This document shows positions 20,585 through 24,169 of a DNA stretch of 24,169 bases, in pieces (within the stretch, counting starts at the first letter, position 1; each line of letters starts with the position of its first letter). Both the position numbers and the translations under genes were made by a program. The notes beneath the pieces are model-generated. The model ran no database searches and was not told the DNA's origin. It saw only the letters and a program-made list of their open reading frames with translations. Origin of the DNA: Protostelium mycophagum (Eukaryota > Evosea > Variosea > Protosteliida > Protosteliaceae); assembly GCA_002081555.1 (NCBI GenBank), contig MZNV01001220.1, forward strand, positions 1-24,169, in the 5' to 3' direction.

Positions 20585-20809
20585 ATGGCATTTAATTATA
20601 AAAAGAGTATTGGGATTGTTTTTGTATTTCCTCTTGATATGTACACGTCAGGTTTGCTGTCCATAGCTCAAATGTCTCTCACGATCTGTGAGAATCATTA
20701 TGTCTATTCTCTGATTGCTTCGCCCTCTGAGGTCTTCCACCGACACGCAAGATTTTTACCGCAGATTTATAGTGCGAACTTGTGCTGGCTCAGAAGACAA
20801 ACGGAATAA
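20585..20809 (+). CDS. Hypothetical 74-aa protein
   Basis: An uninterrupted ATG-to-TAA frame, MAFNYKKSIGIVFVF ... LCWLRRQTE. The N-terminal third is hydrophobic (residues ~8-33), as in a signal anchor or small membrane protein. The stop lies in GGAATAAAATGG, so AATAAA overlaps TAA as in recognised genes here, which is the main support. It overlaps the possible spliced extension of the minus-strand gene to its right. No family recognised; a chance frame is possible. Confidence 0.3.
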   Translation: MAFNYKKSIGIVFVFPLDMYTSGLLSIAQMSLTICENHYVYSLIASPSEVFHRHARFLPQIYSANLCWLRRQTE

Positions 20810-21044
20810 AATGGCAATGAATAATTATTTATGATGAAATATTGGTGCGTTGCTGATCGATCAACATAATCTGCCTTCATCTCTTCAGATCTGCTGATAT
20901 CTTTATTGTTGTTGCTCTCTTTGCGCTTGTCTTTCCTTCCGCCGGTCTGGTGCTGATAAGATGAGATCATGAAGAGCCAAGCTTCTGGCTTTATTTTCTC
21001 TAAAGAGTGAGGGTTCCTCTATTCTTTGTTTCTTCATCAATTAA

Positions 21045-21188
21045 TCATTTTTCATTTTCATTTGGTCGATTCACCTCTTCGAACTTCTTCATTTCTCTGT
21101 CGCTGATGCTCTGCGACCATTTCATAGTGGTATAACCCATTATAGTTGGAATTATGAAGCACCAGGCTATTTTGGTTCTGATGTGCAT
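21045..21188 (-). CDS. Small single-pass membrane protein, 47 aa or spliced 121 aa
   Basis: ATG at 21188 opens MHIRTKIAWCFIIPTIMGYT followed by TMKWSQSISDREMKKFEE. This is a short basic N-terminus, one hydrophobic helix (residues ~7-19) and a charged tail, the layout of small mitochondrial inner-membrane or assembly proteins such as the PET117 type. That family match is not established. Unspliced, the frame ends at TGA, 21045. A GTGAAT donor at 21074 and a TAG acceptor at 21019 would join in phase to a second exon (21018-20767), giving 121 aa with a Lys/Asn-rich tail. AATAAA at 20995-20990 lies about 50 nt beyond the short stop and favours the short form. It is divergent from the RluD gene, 97 bp between starts. 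Confidence 0.4.
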   Translation of the reverse strand: MHIRTKIAWCFIIPTIMGYTTMKWSQSISDREMKKFEEVNRPNENEK

Positions 21189-21285
21189 TGTTTTTTGTTG
21201 ATTTTGAACAACATCACATCACACAACAACACGTAAAGAGTGTACATCTACAAGCAATGTATGTTGGGATGCCGATTTGATTGTG

Positions 21286-23139
21286 ATGTTGTCACGACAA
21301 ACAGCGCTCTGCAGACCCCTTCACTTCTACAAGTTCATCAGAACACCTTCAACCAGTTCATCCTCTTTATTATCCATCAATAGACAAATTTCTGACATGC
21401 CTGCCAAATCAAAGAGAGGGCAGAATGCGCCGGCTCCCTTAGCAGAATCATCGTCTTCAGATGATTCTTCTGACGTGGAATCACCAACACAAATCACCAC
21501 TTCAACATCATATCCCTCAGTCATAGTCCCCGCTGGCACCTTTGCAGAGAGATTAGACAAGTTTTTACCTCATTCTTTTAATGCTTCGAGAAGTTTGATT
21601 CAGAGGATCATACGTGAGGATAAGGTGATCATAATCATGTGATCATATCGTGTTTTCCCAACTTGTACAAGGTGTTGATGAATGGAAAATCTGTGAAGAT
21701 GTCCGCAAAAGTGAAAGCTGGCGACCACATACAACTCTTAATCGACGAATCAGAACTGAAACCACCACAAATAGAAAGTTTGTGATCATTACCTTTTGCC
21801 ACCTCTGATGGATGATCAGATTCGACCATAGTGGATTTAGACAAACCATCTACAAATGATACCACCCCCATTGGTCAGTATACCGCACCGAGATGGTTGT
21901 TAGGCAAAGAGGTCTGTGAAAACCTCTCATCTTCCAATCAGAAAACAAAAGCAGAAGAAACAGCCCAACAATATATTTTTATTTGGCACAAAGCCCACAG
22001 ACACAAACACTCACTTCCTAAAACGAAAGTGAACGTAGAATGACACTGTGCAGTTAGAACCTGAAGATATACCTCTAAAGATTTTATTTGAAGATGAGAA
22101 CATGGCTGTCATTAATAAACCCGCAGGGATGTTGGTCCACCCAGGACCGGGTAATTCTTCTGAATTTAAATCTCTAATTATAGAGCTAATGTTTATAGGA
22201 CATCTGAAAGGCACGTTAGTTAACGCATTATTACACCGTTACGGTGTTCTATCAAAATTAGCCGGATTTGAAAGACCAGGAATTGTTCACAGGTATTTTC
22301 TTTCCACGAAATTGAAATTTCAATATTGACTCGTTGTAGATTGGACAAGGACACAGCCGGTATCATGATGGTCGCACGAACAGACGAAGCATACACAGGT
22401 GATCCATCTACAACGCTTGTTTTTCACCTTGTACAAACTAGATTATTGAACTGTACAGATTTGAAAGAACAATTTACAACGAGGACGCTCGTCAAGAAGT
22501 ATGGCGCAATCGTGGTGGGAAAGCCTCAGGTGAAATACTCTTTAATATTGCTCATCTACAACGTTGTAGGGATGGGATAAACCCGAGATATCAACGATGA
22601 TAAACAAACCTATTGCACGTCACCCAAAAGATATCAACAAGATGGTCGTTGTAGATGCCGGTCAGAAAAATCTGGAGGGAAAGGACGCTCTGACAGAATA
22701 CAAAGTGGAAAAATGTTGGCGTACACCTAAGAGAGAGAGTTTTGCATTATTAGACGTGCGCATCCACACTGGAAGGTGATGTACAACCCTAAAGATTCTT
22801 CTGAAACATTCAGGACTCATCAGATACGTGTTCATACGACATCAACAGGCTGTCCTATTGTGGGTGACCCAATATACTGCAAAAAACACACAAAGTAAGA
22901 ATTGAATTGCAGTGTATTTGTCATTTCATATGCTGCTTTGCGGCAACACAGACAGCTCCTTTGGTTCCTGCAGACTGAAGAATAGTAGGTATGAAGTGCC
23001 GTATCTGATGTTGTATTCTAAACATCTCGAGTTCACGCACCCAAAAGAGAAGAAGAGGATGACATTCTCTATTGATCCACCAGAACACATCTCATCATTC
23101 ATGCGAAAGATGGACCAAATGGATTTAGAGGATGAATAA
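21286..23139 (+). CDS. RluD-type 23S/organellar rRNA pseudouridine synthase with S4 domain, 417 aa
   Basis: Ten exons (21286-21624, 21672-21777, 21832-21911, 22054-22150, 22211-22292, 22340-22398, 22459-22529, 22588-22775, 22814-22894, 22989-23139) join in phase to 417 aa. The N-terminal ~40 residues are rich in Arg and Ser with almost no acids ([20 protein letters not shown]), like a mitochondrial presequence; a Ser/Asp linker follows. The S4 RNA-binding domain reads [20 protein letters not shown] ... [20 protein letters not shown]. The catalytic domain has [17 protein letters not shown], then [18 protein letters not shown] with the catalytic Asp in RLDKDT, then [10 protein letters not shown] and GDPIY. 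RluD makes pseudouridines in helix 69 of the large-subunit rRNA. Exon 3 is less certain because it fills a linker not conserved in bacteria. The Met at 21397 could be an alternative, untargeted start. Confidence 0.92.
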
Positions 23140-23140
23140 A
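23135..23140 (+). terminator. AATAAA overlapping the RluD stop codon
   Basis: GATGAATAAAATTTT: the TAA stop (23137-23139) lies inside AATAAA, with a T-rich tract after it. Confidence 0.6.
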
Positions 23141-23872
23141 ATTTTCTTTAGGTAAAACGAAGTTACCTCTTTATTCTTTGTATCTCGAATTCACTTGCAG
23201 GCACAAAGAGTGAACTCTATGAGGCCCTCTCATCACTCTATAATACTAAGTAGATACTAGAATACCAAAATAAATTTGTGCTTCTTTGTGTTTCATTTTG
23301 TTTTGTTTTATTTTAATGAAACTCGGTCAGCCTAATTTTTCAATTTCTCAAAAAATAATACTAAATAGTAACAGCTTTTTATATGTAAAAATCATTTGTG
23401 AGGCTAGATTGTTTTTTACTTTTATTTTTTTAAAGGACACCTGGAGTTTACAATAAACCATACTTTCTGTTCTATATTTTTTTAACATTTATTCAGCTTG
23501 GAGTAATGTCAACTGATGCTTCACACCCATGGAAACGGCTACTCCTGTTCTACAATGTACTGACGAGATTCAAAAATAGCTCTTCAAGTTTTCTGATGTC
23601 GCTGGCATGTAAGGAGCATTAGCAGCAGGCTTACGGTAGTTACCGTGATTTCTTACCGCCAAAATTGCAAAGTGAAACTGAAGACTGGAAGGCCTTTGCA
23701 GATCAGATAGTTTCTCCGTTCCGAAACACACGACTTTTCGCTTATTCAAATCTAACCCGAATTTCACGCGACTTTTCGCATCAAGTTTAACAGCTGCCTT
23801 CACCTTCTCACTTTCACAACACACGAACGCCCAACACACACACCTTTATTTATTCACTTCCAAAAAACAAAC
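23140..23872. other. Intergenic region before the last gene
   Basis: 733 bp with no confident gene. A second possible AATAAA lies near 23270 and another near 23453. A minus-strand open frame (23839-23570) has no ATG and a strong internal donor (gtaagaaatcacgg), so it is not called. The 40 bp before the next ATG are a pyrimidine/CA-rich leader (CACACACACC ... CACTTCC) that may hold the promoter start of a highly expressed gene. Confidence 0.4.
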
Positions 23873-24169
23873 ATGCCCGTCGCCCAGAAGATCAAGAACG
23901 TCTTTGTTGACAACAACGGAAACAGAAAGCATTTGTTGCCCAAGCACAGAAATCAGGTTTGTAATTTGTTAATTCCCCGCCAAATTGGAAGATTAAAATT
24001 GAAACAGATACCCGAAGCACCTCTTGCCCCCGCCGCTCCTCTGACACAATCAGTTGTTGCACAGCCTCTTACCTCCAACAACCTCCTCGCTCAGAAGGAG
24101 GTTCTCAACCACGTCGAGGAACCAGCCTTACAGAGACAAACTTTCGTCGATTCCTCTCTTGACAGAAAC
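23873..24169 (+). CDS. Start of an unrecognised, probably highly expressed protein (partial)
   Basis: Exon 1 (23873-23956) encodes MPVAQKIKNVFVDNNGNRKH followed by LLPKHRNQ. After a 51-nt GT-AG intron, exon 2 (24008 onward) encodes IPEAPLAPAAPLTQSVVAQP and a polar stretch ending VDSSLDRN at the window edge. The Ala/Pro-rich head and the stretch LLAQKEVLNHVEEPALQRQT suggest a structural or helical protein. Codons are strongly C-ending (GTC, AAC, GAC, CTC, ACC), unlike the AT-ending codons of neighbours such as the RluD gene, which suggests high expression. No family could be named from 82 residues. Confidence 0.7.
   Translation, partial: MPVAQKIKNVFVDNNGNRKHLLPKHRNQVCNLLIPRQIGRLKLKQIPEAPLAPAAPLTQSVVAQPLTSNNLLAQKEVLNHVEEPALQRQTFVDSSLDRN

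Noticed and set aside
22648-22656. GTTGTAGAT as a splice site in the RluD gene
   Set aside because: Here it encodes VVVD in a conserved stretch (bacterial enzymes have a similar sequence), so it is coding and not an intron end.
23570-23839. Minus-strand frame diverging from the last gene
   Set aside because: No ATG, a strong splice donor inside, and no recognisable motif; probably leader or promoter sequence of the plus-strand gene.

Overview
The window is nuclear DNA of a eukaryote. Its genes are split by many very small GT-AG introns, most of them 33-60 nt long. AATAAA polyadenylation signals sit on or a few bases after several stop codons, and four tRNA genes are present, one with an intron. 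WASH-complex strumpellin and a SLC35B3-type PAPS transporter point to an opisthokont or holozoan-like lineage, probably a compact-genome protist or small animal; the species cannot be named from this sequence. No retroviral, LTR, LINE or DNA-transposon coding region was recognised.

Layout: (1) 16-958 (-), an unrecognised 207-aa gene, head-to-head with (2) 948-3635 (+), a 720-aa serine-rich coiled-coil protein. (3) 3943-4539 (-), the C-terminal exons of an acidic helical protein; tRNA-Ala (4639-4723); and 4827-6190 (-), an unrecognised 272-aa gene. (4) 6421-6721 (-), a small tail-anchored-like protein, then tRNA-Gly (6967-7037). (5) 7139-9259 (-), the PAPS transporter, nine exons. (6) 9822-11018 (-), a DUF2945 (HVA1/TUDOR) plus SPKK linker plus DUF3140 protein. 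(7) 11788-17786 (+), WASHC5/strumpellin, 27 exons, 1151 aa. (8) 18016-18481 (+), a short gene with two possible C-termini. (9) tRNA-Asn and tRNA-Asp near 19.1-19.4 kb, then a poorly interpretable stretch to 20.6 kb. (10) Small genes at 20585-20809 (+) and 21045-21188 (-). (11) 21286-23139 (+), an RluD-type pseudouridine synthase with an S4 domain and a probable mitochondrial presequence. (12) 23873 to the right edge (+), the start of a gene with C-ending codons.

The genes do not form one pathway. WASHC5 acts in endosomal actin assembly, the transporter supplies PAPS to the Golgi, RluD modifies rRNA (probably organellar), and the DUF2945/DUF3140 protein is probably a chromatin or DNA-binding factor. 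Exon joins were placed by hand from splice sites, reading phase and family similarity. The WASHC5, SLC35B3, RluD and DUF2945/DUF3140 models keep phase throughout and end in a stop. The unrecognised genes are phase-consistent but unsupported by homology.

The most unusual signals are a 9-mer GTTGTAGAT repeated 12 times, mostly in introns and at 3' splice sites; the intronic palindromes CGGC(AAA/AGA/TCT)GCCG; a 7-copy 22-bp minisatellite in a WASHC5 intron; polyadenylation signals fused to stop codons; and the bacterial-type domain fusion in gene (6).
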